A stretch of DNA of 64,000 bases from Selaginella tamariscina (Eukaryota; Streptophyta; Lycopodiopsida; Selaginellales; Selaginellaceae): contig PUQB01000013.1 of the NCBI GenBank assembly GCA_003024785.1, forward strand, positions 124,001 through 188,000, read 5' to 3'. A program made the translations under genes and the position numbers. The notes under the pieces were generated by a model. It had not been told where the DNA came from. It searched no databases and saw only the letters and a list, made by a program, of their open reading frames with translations. How positions within the stretch are numbered: the first letter of the stretch is position 1; the number at the start of each line of letters is the position of its first letter. Below are positions 23,932 through 36,260 of this stretch, piece after piece.

Positions 23932-25480
23932 TAAGGCCCCTATCCTCAACAAGATGCAACAGTAGCGTCTCGCACATCACATGAGTACTCACTCGCTAGA
24001 GCTATGGGCGCTCTATACCATATGCAGGTCAACAACAAGATCGGGCCAATGGCCGAGCTAAAAAGAACCAATGAAGGAGCCCTGCCAGACCAAAGGTAGA
24101 AATCACAAATTGTCGGTGAGTCAAAGTAGATGGTTAGCAACCTCCATGCCTAGTCGCCAACCTCATGGCTGCCAAATACTAGTTTTACTTATGAAAGTCC
24201 ATGTTATGCATCATTATAATTGTTGATATTGAGTACTACAATGAAACAAATAGTTAGTGAAAAGATTAACATACCTCCGTAACTCCAATACTATGTTAAC
24301 CTTAAGGACAACTTAGGTATTAGGGTAGCAAGTACAACACATATATAGTTTAAATGCATAAAGTAACATCTTAATCATCTAAGAGTGTCCATTCCAACCA
24401 GTTATCACTGTTGAAGTGAATAACTACATCTCCACATAAACGATATAATATCCTCCAAACAAAGATAACAAGCTTGAGTGTATCACAATCCATAGAATAA
24501 AAAACCCTATTATTTTATAGGGTTTTAGACTCACTTTTATATTGATTAATAGCTTAAAACTTCCACTCTCAATAGCATATACATTCATTACACTATAAAT
24601 TTAAATCATTTATATATTGAAAGTGTGCCACACCTTGCATCTCATTTATATTATCATCCACAAGGATGTTCTGGAGCTACATTGTTGCTATGTTTTATAA
24701 GATAACTTATGTGTGTGGACTCGTCAAACTCTACAATTCTCCAAGTAATTTCATATACATATGAATATATATATATTCTATTGGAACTATTGTAGTCATG
24801 GCTCCAATACGTTGACAACAATATATGGCAATTCTTCTCCTCATCCATTGTATTATGTAAATCAAGCATGCCTTTCAATAGGGCAAGATTTTTGAGTTTG
24901 AATGTATCACACTCACACCTCAATTATGAACAAGTGTAATTTTGTTCACCAACTAGCAATCTGTATTATCCATGAATAAGCAATCCACATAAGTTGGGAC
25001 ACCATTGAAAATTAATGAACAATTGGCAAATGCAACTCATGTAATTCTCTATACACACATGTATAATACCTCCCCCCCACTTTCACGATTACTTAAGAAA
25101 GTTTGAGTTGACTTTGGTAGCACCTCTAAAATTATTGCTTAACTACTGCTTAATTTGGTAAATTAATAAATTTAATTAATTTTTTATATTAAAACAAGGA
25201 ATTGTGTTCAATGATAAATACTAAGACGAGGTTGAACACATGCTTGTTGTTTTGAGGAGGGTGAGGTGCACTAAGTGCCACAAGAAGACGTCGAATCCAT
25301 GATTCATGCTCTTGAGCAACCAAAAGAGTAGGAATGTCAGGTAAAATACTAAGAACTGTTGTGCCAACCAGATTGGTGGGACTAAGTGCAAAAGATGTCG
25401 GAAGTGTGGAAGGCACATGAACTTCTAGGACAAGAGCCTGTGGTGCATGAGAAAAAGCATTAGCGTCAACCATCGAGAGA
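23932..25480. other. Unassigned DNA between nested retrotransposons
   Basis: The first ~200 bases carry a short gag-like reading on the plus strand but are too decayed to assign. 24180-25180 is AT-rich with nothing recognised. A 94-codon minus-strand frame at 25189-25473 has no motif I recognise and lies where the end of element H would be. Confidence 0.4.
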
Positions 25481-25489
25481 CCATACCAG

Positions 25490-27464
25490 AGATAGATTGT
25501 GAAGTCATATAGTTAGCACACACCTCTTTAATACCTTATACCTTTCTTGTTTGTATAATTTTTAACAATTATGCAATATAGTTTCGAACTTAGTACTAGT
25601 TGTTTCCTTTGATGGGTCATAGTGTACGTCTCAGGTACTTGTTCTGTACTTAGTAATTGTTCAATATCTTGTAAATAACCATGTTGTAAATAACGTTTTG
25701 ATTGTTCTCCATTGACTTGAAATAAACTTGTATCGGGTAAATCATTGATTCCTACTCCTTCCCCAATTGTAATCCGACTAAGGTAATTAGCTTGTTGATG
25801 TAGTTTTTCTAGTTTGTGAATAATTTGGAAATCAAACTCTTGTAATAGTAAGAATCATTGCACCAATTTTCCCTTGAGTTTTTGTTTAGCTCAATAAATG
25901 AATGAGTGCCTAGTGATCTATAGTAAATTTCACCTTATTAGCTAGTAAATAATAGTGAAATGTCTTTGTAGCGTAAACCATTTCTAGAGTTCTTTTTTCC
26001 GTGGTAGTGTAATTCTCTTTTGTAAGTGCTAATCTTCTATTGGCGTAATATAATGGACAATCTTTTTGTCTGCATGTGTTTGAGTTAAAATGCATCTAAT
26101 GGCGTAATATGATGCATTTACTTGTACATGAAATTTATGTGTCCACTTTGGACTAATCAAAATAGGTGTTTTTGTCAATGTTGTCTTCAACATTTGGAAA
26201 CTCTTCTCACATTTTGAGTTCCACTTAAGTGGTTGTTCTTTCCTTAGTAACATGGTGAGTGGTTTCTCTACTGATGCATAATTCTAATAAATCATCAATT
26301 ATTTCATCTTGCCCAGTAGTTTGTATTCTACTCACATCTGTAGGTGCATCCATGGTCTGTATCACCTTAACTTTATCATGATCCACCATTATTCCTTATT
26401 TGCATACAACATATCCAAGTAGTACTCCGAATTTTACATAGAATATGCACTTCTCTAGGTTTAATGCTATATTATTTTATCGAGACTTCTCAAAACACTT
26501 TGTTAAACATTCTAAATGGTCGTTCGTGGTCCCATAAATGTTAAAGTTGTCTAAGGAAACTTTCATAAATGTCATTAGAGAGTTTTGGAATGTCTCACTA
26601 ACCAAGTAAATGGTGCATTGCACAACCCAAAGGGCATGACGCGGTACGCATAATCTCTTCATGGACTGATGAAGGTTGTCTTCAGTTGATCTGCTTCCTC
26701 CCGAGAATACGTTTAAAAATGAGTATATGTCATGTCTCGTTATTGTATTCGATAATTCCTCAGTAAAGAGTATTGGATATGTATCCTACTTTGTTAGATC
26801 ATTCAGCTTCTTGTAATTGACACAGATGCGTAATTTTTCCTCTTTTTTTGGCACTACTATGATTGGTGATAACCATTGGGTTTTTTCAAATAGGTATATG
26901 CACCCAGCCTATAATAACTTGTTCACTTCTTTCTTTACTTTCGCTAAAAAAGTTAAATTCATTTGATACGCTTGTTGTTTCTTGGGTATTGCACAAGGTA
27001 ACAATTCTATCTTGTGGATACATATTATTGCTGGAACTCCCTTCAAATCTTCATAACTCCACACAAACACATCTGCATTTTGTAATATGTTGATTACCTT
27101 CATTTAGTACTCTGGTTTTAGATCCATTGCAATCCATACTTTGCGTGGCCCATGCTCATTTATCTTAAATTTTATTTCTTCTGTCTTTTTATTACCCGTA
27201 ATTTCCAAACATAATATTGGTTCTTGATAATTGTTCACTCATTCTATTTGTTATTCTGTTGGTTATTTGAATTTGTTAGTTAATCCAAGTACTTCCATGT
27301 GTTATTGCTATGGATCCATTGTCCTCTCCATTAGTTTCTAAATTGCTTTTTCGGTATCATTTGATAAATTGGCATGTGCAATCTCTACTAGTTTCAGATT
27401 ACTGTCAAATAGTACTCTCTCCTCTTCCGTATTCAGATCATAGTGCCAATCATAATCCTCCATT
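25490..27464 (-). pseudogene. Element H pol: decayed reverse transcriptase and RNase H
   Basis: Gypsy pol of Athila/Tat-like character. Minus-strand order: ~27100-26900 reads the RT start (WSYEDLKGVPAIICIHKIEL), ~26890-26780 WLSPIIVVPKKEEKLRICVN, ~26660-26480 the core with FLDNFN in place of YxDD context, 26253-26029 the connection (PLKWNSKCEKSFQMLK), and 26095-25910 RNase H (NRRLALTKENYTTTEKRTLE, HYYLLANKVKFTIDH). It is full of stops. Its protease is at 53640-53930, separated by insertion of element G. Confidence 0.8.
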
Positions 27465-27469
27465 CCTAA

Positions 27470-27942
27470 TGTCAATAACCAAACCAAAAGGATAAGAACA
27501 AGACAAGAGGCTTATGTCCTAAACTGACGTTGAATTGGAATGTTTGACATTGATCATATCCATCCTTATATACTATAAAGAAAGCCAAATATTGACTTAA
27601 TTAATTTTAATGATCCTTATTCTATATCCGTATCCTTATCTATATCCATATCCTTATCCGTATTTGTATCTGTATCCATATCTATGTGACGATATAACAC
27701 CAAGCTGAGAAGATAGAAAACAAACTAAATTATACAGATTGAAACAAGATAAGAGGCTTAGCTCCTAAACTGGCATTGAACTAAATTAATCATTATATAT
27801 TTAAAGGAAGCCAAATACGGACTTAGCTAATTCTAATGATTCTTATTTATATCTTATCCTATATCCTTATCCTTAACTGTATCCATATTTGTATCCATAT
27901 CCATATCCATATCCATATCCGTGTGACAAAGTCACATCATCA
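27470..27942 (-). repeat. Element G tandem double LTR
   Basis: Two LTR copies head to tail (27470-~27688 and ~27689-27942) at the 3' end of G. Each carries a GACAAGAGGCTTA-like block and a TATCCATATCC hexamer series. A polypurine tract (minus TTAAAGGAGGAGGGATGA) adjoins the inner copy at ~27943-27960. The outer copy abuts the target duplication. Confidence 0.7.
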
Positions 27943-28779
27943 CATCATCCCTCCTCCTTTAAGAGTTGAACTTGTCCAAATACTTACGATGAGACTTGTT
28001 GATGGTGTTGCAAGGATGTTGCAGATTCATTACGGGTTCTCAAGAACACTCACTTGGAGAGTAGCCAACTTAGTCATGGTGGTGAAGGAGTCCATGATTT
28101 TGTTGACTTTGTATTTTCAATCATTGTTAACTTTAATCAGAGTTGGAGGTGGTAAAGTTTAACTAGGGAGTGTGTTCAAATGGTACAGTTAAAGAAGAGA
28201 AACATGGAATACTGAATGAATGTGCATTGAAGAAGGAAGCTCCAACTAATAAACCACATCGTTGATACAAGATGCCACCAAAAATGGAATTGAGACATTG
28301 ATAGTCGAACTTTCCACAAGGCCGTGTAGTCTTGATGTTGCATCGAAGAAGCTAGACCTACTCATAAATTAGATTATCTTTATGATACCAATCAACATTT
28401 GTCTTCTGATGTTCTTGTGCCTTCAAAAGGGAGACACTCAAGTCGATCTTCGGCAAATGAATTTATTGAACTCATGGGTGTATTAAAATTATAGATTAAC
28501 TTTTTTGACTTAGACCATGGTTTTTACTATTCATAAATAGTTAATCCTAATTTTTAATTAAAAATATATATACTAATAATTTATATAATGAATAAATTGA
28601 AAAAGTATTCATAAAATTAAAGAATATAAAATTAAAATTATAATTTAAAATTATTAAATAAATTAATTTGAAGTTTGTTGATCAAAATCATCATGGTTTA
28701 TTTGATGGTTTAATTATGGTTTAAGTCAAAATTGTTAATTCATAATCAAAACTCCATCGTGGATGTTGACATGTCAAAG
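27943..28779 (-). other. Element G 3' region, non-coding or decayed
   Basis: Between the purine tract and the recognisable integrase. No motif survives, and 28500-28740 is very AT-rich. Confidence 0.4.
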
Positions 28780-29719
28780 CATAGAAGGGTGACATACCAA
28801 TTGACACATGCTTGGAGTTGTTGTAGGAGAAATGAGTCAAGGGCAGTAGTAGTAACCAATCATCATGTTGATAAATAAAGCATCATAAATATTGTTTGAG
28901 GGTTTGGATAGTGCGTTTTGATTGACCATCAAATTCTGGATGATAACCTAAAGATAACATCCTCTTGATCTTGAGTAACTTGAGAAGTCACTGCCGGAAC
29001 TTAGTGATAAACTGCATGCCACGATCACTGATAATGTTGTTGGGGAGTTTGTGTAGCCAAAAAATGTCCTTCATAACTAAGTCAGTTGTCTCTTCATTAG
29101 AGATAGTCTTCATACATGATAAGAAGTGAGTCATCTTAGTAAACCGGTCCATGATGACAAGAACAGTGTCGAATCGTTAAGTTGATAGCAAATTAGCTAC
29201 AAAGTTCATCGAGATGCAAGAACAAGGCGTTATTGGAGTTGAAAGCGGTTGAAGGAGACCATACGGGTGTTGACGAGGAAGTTTAGAGATGGGGTAGTTA
29301 AGGCCACCAATAGTTAGGGCTAATTAGTTCCACTATTTTTTAATGCCAAAGTGACTAGCAAGCGGAGTGTCATGATGAGACTGCAACACTTAAAGTCAAG
29401 CATCACCTGGTAGAACATAAACCAAGTCATTATGGAGGAGTAGACTGTTGGCGAATCAGAACAGATTGTAGTTGGGCCATGATATGGATATAGTGTAACT
29501 TGCAAGGTGCCTCAAGATATCCTAAGCTAGTGGATCAAAGATGAGTTTAGAGCGAATAATGTCAAGACGTCGGAGTCGAAAAGTGCAACATGAATGGCGA
29601 GTGCTTGGAGGCATTTGGGACCAAGTACCACTTGCTTTTGCTAGTCAAATTCAACATCACCAACATGTGGTGCCAAATATGCTCATCATGAAAGTGCATT
29701 GGATTGAACTTGCTAAGTG
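28780..29719 (-). pseudogene. Element G integrase, decayed
   Basis: Minus-strand readings include DTVLVIMDRFTKMTHFLSCM (first catalytic Asp region), NNIISDRGMQFITKF (second Asp) and [20 protein letters not shown] (the catalytic Glu replaced by Lys as read). The coding sequence ends at the F insertion point. Confidence 0.75.
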
Positions 29720-29724
29720 CTAGG

Positions 29725-30208
29725 TGTCAAGCCACGATCCAGGAACAAGGAAGTGAGCAGGATTCCAAGAACAAGGAAGCTTGATTCAGAAGCAGGACAA
29801 GAAGCAGGACAGGGAGTAGGACAGGAACTGGAGTAGGACAGGAATTAGGAACCAGGAACAAGACAAGAGCAAGAGGTAAGGAGCAAGACAAGACAAGATT
29901 AATCGTAGAAATGGTCATGAGCTAAAAATAGTGACCCTTATCCTCTAGGCATATCCTGTAATATATCCTTTAGGCATATCCTGTAGGAATATCCTACAGG
30001 CATATCCTGTAGGTATATCCTGTAGGAATATCTTGTAGGAATATCCTGCAGGAATATCCTGTAGGCATATCCTGTAGGTATATCCTGTAGGAATATCTTG
30101 TAGGAATATCCTGCAGGAATATCCTGTAGGCATATCCTATAGGTATATCCTATAGGCATATCATGTAACCTGTATCCTGTATCCTACATCATGTATTGGG
30201 TCGTGATA
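29725..30208 (-). repeat. Element F 3' LTR
   Basis: On the plus strand begins TGTCAAGCCACGATCC and ends GGGTCGTGATA, where the other copy has GTGACA. Contains a tandem array of ~15-bp units around ATATCCTGTAGG (29948-30165). Confidence 0.9.
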
Positions 30209-30224
30209 GCACCTCCTCCTTAAG
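30209..30224 (-). other. Polypurine tract, element F
   Basis: The minus strand reads CTTAAGGAGGAGGTGC immediately before the LTR, next to the chromodomain C-terminus. Confidence 0.8.
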
Positions 30225-30229
30225 GACGA

Positions 30230-31670
30230 GTTCCACGAGTCTTGGGACCTGGTTTAGCAGGATAATGCCGATGGAAAGCAGCAACTTTGGAAGAAGCATG
30301 GAGTAAGTTGGATGTGGGTAGGCAAATAACCTTTCCAATCTACCAAGTATTGAAGTTGGCGGCGATGAAGACGAGAATCAAGAATGGCTGCAACTTCGTA
30401 TTCAGGTTCACCGTCAATGACCACATGAGGGGAAGGGAAAAAGCACGACCAGGAAGAGAAGAAGGATGATACGGCTCCAACAAAGAGGTGTGAAACACAA
30501 GATGAAGTTTCATCGTAAATGGTAACTTGAGTCGGAAAGTTACATGATTGACCTCAGCCGCAATCCTGTAAGGGCCCAATCGTTGAAAATCCAACTTAGA
30601 AGAAGGCCTGTTGGTGTGAATATGTTAACGAAGAAGCCACACGAAATCACCAATCTTGTATGCAGGTGCCGGTTGACGATGAGCATCAACATGACGCTTG
30701 TACCATTCCTGTGCCTGCTGAAGATGAACCCGGAGATCCTCATGTACCTGACGAAGATGCTGGAGACGATCCTATACTACAGGAGCGGAAGAAGGAGAAG
30801 CAGGAGGAGCAAATTCAAAACGTGGATAGTAGCCTGTAAAAGCAAAGAAAGGTGTCTGGCCTGTAGATGTGTGAACGGAGTTGTTGTAGGCAAACTCCGC
30901 CATTGGAAGAAGGTCCAACCAATTGTCTTGTTGGTAACTGATGAAGCAGCGAAGATATTGCTCCAAGGTCTGAATCGTGCTTTTGACTGCCCATCAGTTT
31001 ATGGATGGTATCCTGAAGAAAGGTTCGCTTTAACTTGTAGACTCCGGAGAAGTTCTCGCCAAAACTTTGACATGAATTGTGGGCCTTTATCAGAAACAAT
31101 GCTCTCAGGAAGACCATAGTGTCAGAATACTTCGCGGATCACCAACTCAGCGGTTGTATGGCCTGTAGCAGTCTTGTGACATGGTAGGAAATGAGCATGT
31201 TTGGTGAAACGGTCAACCACCATAAGAACTGCATCAAATCCACGAGAAGGAGGAAGATCTGTGAGGAAATCCATAGAAATGGATCTCCAAGGAGCAGAAG
31301 GAACAGGAAGAGGACGAAGAAGACCAGAGGGCTCGTGACGAGGCATCTTTGACCTATTACAGGTGTCACAACTCCGTACAAACTTATCCATAAAACCTCG
31401 CAACCCAGGCCACCAATAGTTGCGAGTCACCAACTCAACTGTCTTAGCCACACCAAAATGTCCTGTAGTCGGGGTATCATGACAATCCTGTACCGCATGA
31501 GTCTTGCAAACACCAACAAGAATGTACAGGAGACCTTCCCGGTATAGGAGTCCGTCCTGTATGGCAAACAACTTGTAGTCTGTACGAGAACTGGAGGAAG
31601 AAGAACTTGCGATGTCAGGACTAATGTGTGAAAATACATTCCTTGCCAAGTCGTCTGTAGCCAACTGCAA
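30230..31670 (-). pseudogene. Element F integrase and chromodomain
   Basis: Inserts the DNA copy; the chromodomain is thought to guide integration to marked chromatin. 31670-31122 is open and carries the zinc-binding domain (GHFGVAKTVELV, NYWWPGLRGF, CDTCNRSK) and the first Asp (SISMDFLTDLP). The second Asp and Glu follow in shifted frames; 30966-30772 reads [20 protein letters not shown]. The C-terminal stretch [11 protein letters not shown] leads to a chromodomain at ~30420-30310: [10 protein letters not shown], then [11 protein letters not shown], with the conserved aromatic residues. One-base frame breaks at several points. Confidence 0.85.
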
Positions 31671-33789
31671 ACGGATGTCCTGTAGGAGTGTGGAATCTGC
31701 TGAAGCCTAATGAACTTGTAGTGCTGCAAGCCGAAGTCGATCAAGATCCAACAACACTTGCTTTTGATAGTTATATGCAAGATTGCCTGGGGTCGGTGCA
31801 AGGTAAGAGCGCCTAGACAATGCATCCGCCTTGCCATTTTGAAAACCAGGCCTGTAGATGATGACGAAATCAAAACGTGATAAGAACTCTGCCCACCTAG
31901 CCTGTCGCTAACTGAGAACTCGAGCCGTTTGAAAATACTCAAGATTCTTGTGATCTGTAAGAATTTGTACAGGATGCGCAGCACCTTCCAGGAAATGCCG
32001 CAACTCCTCGAACGAATCCACAATGGTCTTGAGTTCCTTGTCATGAATCTCGTAATTGATCTCCACCGAAAGGAACTTACGAGAGTGAAAAGCTACATGA
32101 TGAAGCAACTTGTCTTCTCCAACTTGTGATAGAATAGATCCTACTGTAAAATTCGAGGCATCTGCTTCAACAAAGAAGGGACGAGAAGGATTAGGATGTG
32201 CTAAATCGAAGCTGTCGTGAAGGCGTCCTTGAGTATTGTGAATGCTTGTTCCGCCTTGTCGGACCAAGAGAACACTCCTGTGCGCTTGGTGAGTTTCGTG
32301 AGTGGAAGTACACGCTTGGAGAAGTCCTGTATGAAACGCCTGTAGAAGTTTGGAAAGCCAAGGAAACATTATACGTCTTATACATACTTGGGCCTCTCCC
32401 ACTCCGCAATAGTCTTTACCTTGTGCATGTCCTTGTAAACGCCAGCAGGAGAGACGATGTAGCCCAAGAACTCCACAGTATCCCTGTCGAAGAAACACTT
32501 CTTCAACTTTGCATACAGGCCATGCTCGCGAAGCCTATGTAGGACTAGTCGTACATGTTTGTCATGAACTGCCTGGTCCTTGGAGAAAATCAAAATGTCA
32601 TCGAGGTAGATTACCACAAACTGGTCCAAGAAGTCACGAAAGATGTCGTTCACCATGTGTTGGAACACGGCTGGGGCATTGGTAAGTCCAAAAGGCATCA
32701 CCGTGTACTCAAAGTGTCCATACCTTGTACGAAAAGCAGTCTTCCACTCATCGCCTGGACGAATCCATACAAGATTGTAAGCCCCTCGTAAGTTGATCTT
32801 CGTGAACACCTTTGCTCCTTGCAGCCAATCGAGAAGTTCCGGGATCAATGACAACGGGTACCGATTTCAAATGGTGACTTCATTCAAACGTCTGTAGTCT
32901 AGAACCAAACGTAAACTCCCATCTTTCTTCTTAACAAAGAAGATAGGTGCTCCTGTAGGGGACTTTGAGTGATGAATGAAGCCGGATGCCAAGTTTTCCT
33001 CAATGTACTGACGAAGAACCTCCAATTCTGTAAGTGACAGTGCATAAATCGGTCCAAATGGTGGAGTCTTTCCTTCCACAAGATCAATAGGACAATCATA
33101 GGACCTATGAATAGGAAGAACTGCAGCCTTGTGCTTGTCAAAAATGTCCTGAAAGAAGTGATACTTGGATGGTAGGGAAGAAGGAGGAGAAGAAGAAAAG
33201 GAACAGGAGAAGGAGATTGAAAAACAGGGGAGTCAAATACATGAAAGATAGAAGAGGACGTAGGAGTTACTTGGAAGGCAAAAAGATGAAAAGGAGTAGG
33301 ATCAGTGGCAAGTTCATGCATGGTAGTGGTAAGAACTCGGAGAGGAGAAGGAGGGAGCTGTGATTGAAAAAGAAGAAGGATCTTTGGGGGTGGAACAGAA
33401 AAAGAGTAATGAAAAGAGGCAGGATTGGGAGAAACATGTATGGATGTTAACAAGTGTACATGATTAGAAGAATCTTGTACAGAAGTCCGTGGATGTACAG
33501 GAGTGAGGAGAGCCTGTGAGTGTGCTAACGAACCAATAGGAGGTGGATCCTGTTGAGGAGGAACCTTCGACACTGATACATGATTGGAAGAATCCTGTAC
33601 AAGAATCCGCAAACTTACAGGAGTGGAGAGAGCCTGCGGATGTGCTAAGGAACTGACATGAGGTGAATCCTGTCGAAGAGGAGTCTTCAACACTGATATA
33701 GGAGCAGGCACGATCAATCCTGTAGCTTGTACTGCCTCAGACACTAAGGATGTATCCTGCACACAAGAAGGTACAGGATTGATCCTGGT
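31671..33789 (-). pseudogene. Element F reverse transcriptase and RNase H
   Basis: The linker after the D insertion is rich in Ser and Pro (33789-33100). RT: 33079-32867 ([32 protein letters not shown]) and 32854-32378 ([31 protein letters not shown], catalytic YLDD at ~32610-32600, [12 protein letters not shown]). RNase H: 32200-31908 (PFFVEADASNFTVGSILSQV, NYEIHDKELKTIVDSFEELR, TDHKNLEYF). Two or three frame breaks but otherwise well preserved. Confidence 0.85.
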
Positions 33790-34774
33790 TGTCATAGTTT
33801 TTACTATGACTCGACCCTTTACTTTGGGGTTTGACTGTTGTTACTTACCGAGTTGTGTGACGAACCCTAGATGTAGTAGGAAACAGGCCCGTTTAGTGCA
33901 CTTGGGTATCTAGTGATGGTTTGGCCGGGTGTCATTAGGTATTTGCAGGAAACTCTAGGCGAAGCTAGAACTTACCTTCTAGAAACTCTCCCCGTTTTGA
34001 CGTTCCAGGTTAGGGTTTTTTGCAAATTATAGCCAAAATAAGGGTTAGGGACACCCCTAGGGTTGACCTAACCCTAGGGTTCCTAACCCTAGGGTTGCCC
34101 TAACCCCACGTCCTAAACCCCCCCCTAGGGGTTAGGTTTAGGATTAGGTTAGGACAACCATTTTCTCTAAGGGCTGGCATTTGTGCCAGCCCACTTACTC
34201 TTAGGTAAACAGGGGGGGGGGGTCCGTCACATAAATAAGGTAGAGTATATGTAGTGAGGCTTCCTGGGTTCAAAAGAGAGCTCGTTAACCTCCTACCGGT
34301 GCAAGCTAAGCTTGTGTCGTCAAGGTGCAACCCTCCGTTGTGCCGCCCAAACTTCCACACGACAGGGGTACAACCCACCCTAGGGTTAGACTATCCTTAT
34401 CGTTGGCAGGATCTTGCCTTTGAGATAGGGGCACGTCACTTCCAAGGAGTTAGTCAGATTCCTTGGTCCGAAAACCTGCTCGCAAGCTCAAAGGATTGCC
34501 CGAGTTCACGTTCCGCAAAACTAGTGGTTGAGGCCTTGCTCCGGCCGCCTCAACCACGCCAAGCTAGGAACGACACCTAAAGCTCGGCTAGTCCGTGTAT
34601 CCTGATTCACAAGGTGAGTCTCGTTCGGGACTTAGTCAGTTAGGGGTTTGAGTTCCTAAGGCTTGGGTTCCTAATACGGGTTACTTTACCAGATTCCGTG
34701 GGGTTTCCAGAGAGGGGATTCCAGGGTTGGCACCTGGCAAGCCGCCTTTGTGGCACCAGGTAAAAACTCTGACA
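33790..34774 (+). repeat. Element D 5' LTR
   Basis: TGTCATAGTTTTTACTATGA ... GGTAAAAACTCTGACA. Contains the telomere-like CCCTAA cluster (34058-34150), a G11 run (34212-34222) and a TATA-like ATAAATAA at 34231, about where transcription should start. Confidence 0.9.
34231..34238 (+). promoter_or_regulatory. Candidate TATA box in D-family LTR
   Basis: ATAAATAA just after the poly-G run, conserved in the D LTRs, the C 3' LTR and the minus-strand remnant at ~15280. Position is plausible for the LTR promoter; no start site is proven. Confidence 0.45.
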
Positions 34775-34790
34775 ATTGGTATCGGAGCAA
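34775..34790 (+). other. Primer-binding site, element D
   Basis: ATTGGTATCGGAGCAAG adjoins the LTR and complements the initiator methionine tRNA 3' end, as in element C. Confidence 0.85.
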
Positions 34791-35099
34791 GTTCTCTGCG
34801 GTCAGTAGGACTGCCTTAAGTCGTAGGGTGTTTCAATGTTTAGATAACTCTAAATTCTTGATATACTCTATTGCTTTCGGTTGACATGTCTGTATTCTGC
34901 GCAGAGAGTTTGATCCTGTGAGTTGTCAAACTTCGGAGAACACTTGCTCAGTGAGTCGGCGTGAGATTCTAGGTATGTCCGAAAGTCTTATGCTAGTTTA
35001 AGCTGATGTGTGTGGGTGTACAACCTGTGCAGGGTGTTTCCAACTTCACATTGGGAATATTCCAAGCATATTCTCCGAGTGTTGAAACTAGGGTTCAAT

Positions 35100-36260
35100 A
35101 CGATGAGCAAGAAAGCAACCAGAGCCTGAGGCAGAGAGGGCTGTCGCAGAGGCTCAAAATGAGGAGATGGATGAGGCTGATCCAGGTCGACCCCCTAGAG
35201 TTAGGCAACGACCTGGTTGGCGAGAAATAATGATGGATGCCCTAAACGAACTTCGAGGGGATGTTTGGGTTGAATGACCGAATCGATAATGTTGCCGTTC
35301 GGATTCCGACGAATACTGCAGTGCCAGATGTTCCGCAACCAGACACACGGAAAAAGAAGAAGAAGCATGACTCAGAGTCAGGTTCCTCTGAATCAGATTC
35401 TTCGACGGAAGTAGGTGGAGGTCCCAGTAAATTCAAACCGGTAAAGCCTTCGAATTTCATGGGTTCAAAGGATTACAAGGTTTTGGATGACTGGTTGTAT
35501 GATATGGAAAGCTATTTCGAGGCTGCTTCCGTGAGAAAGACAGAAAAGGTTGCATGTGCCAAGCAGTTTCTTAAAGAAGAAGCTAAGACTTGGTGGCGAA
35601 TTGTTGAAGGTGAACGTGGATACCGAAACAGCTGGAAGCACATGAAAAAGGAGATCAAAAAGCAGTATATGCCGGATGATCTCGGTTTGCGATTGCGTGC
35701 CCTGGCACTTTGTCAACAGGGAGTTCGGGGAAGTCCAATGGACCACGTTTATCGATTCGAAAGTGTACGGCGATTGGTGCCAAATATGAGCGATGATGAA
35801 GCTCGAAGTTGCTTCATGGCTAGCTTGAATGAGAAAACGCGAAGAGAATCTTAAGGTACAAGCCAACAAGCTATCGGGAATGTCAAGAGGCAGCTCAAAA
35901 GGTTGCTTATGGCATGTCGTTAGAAGACTTGTACAAAGGGGAGGAAGCAAAACCTAAATCAAGGAAGTTTCCTCCAAAGTCTGGGTTCAGAAGGTTTGAT
36001 AGGCGACCAGATCAATCGCCATCAATTCGAAGTGCAAGTCCCTTTTTGGCAGTTCCAAGTTTTCGGACACATCAAGACCCACCGGATTTCGGAAACCATT
36101 GGCGTTACCACCTCCTCAGCAGGCCAAAGGATCGGCTCCAAAGTCTGCTCCCCCGCGTTCCGCAGGCGGGGTTGTGAAATGTTATAATTGTAACAAGCCT
36201 GGTCATTTTGCTAAAGAGTGTCGGCACCCTCACAACAATCAGGACATTTCAAGGCGATGG
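35100..36260 (+). pseudogene. Element D gag
   Basis: Structural nucleocapsid protein of the retrotransposon particle. The open frame 35261-35854 holds a Retrotrans_gag-type domain (DDWLYDMESYFEAA, EEAKTWWRIVEGE, DHVYRFESVRRLVP). A shifted upstream frame (35110-35255) looks like the true N-terminus (GWREIMMDALNELR). After a stop at 35852 it continues in another frame to a CCHC zinc knuckle at 36180-36221 (CYNCNKPGHFAKEC). Two single-base breaks. Confidence 0.85.

Noticed and set aside
25189..25473. 94-codon minus-strand frame as a gene
   Set aside because: No recognisable domain, biased composition, lies in retrotransposon debris.
29941..30170. CRISPR array
   Set aside because: Units of ~15 bp repeat without unique spacers and lie inside an LTR of a plant retrotransposon.
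33169..33363. Lys/Arg-rich plus-strand frame
   Set aside because: Antisense of the Ser/Pro-rich linker of element F.
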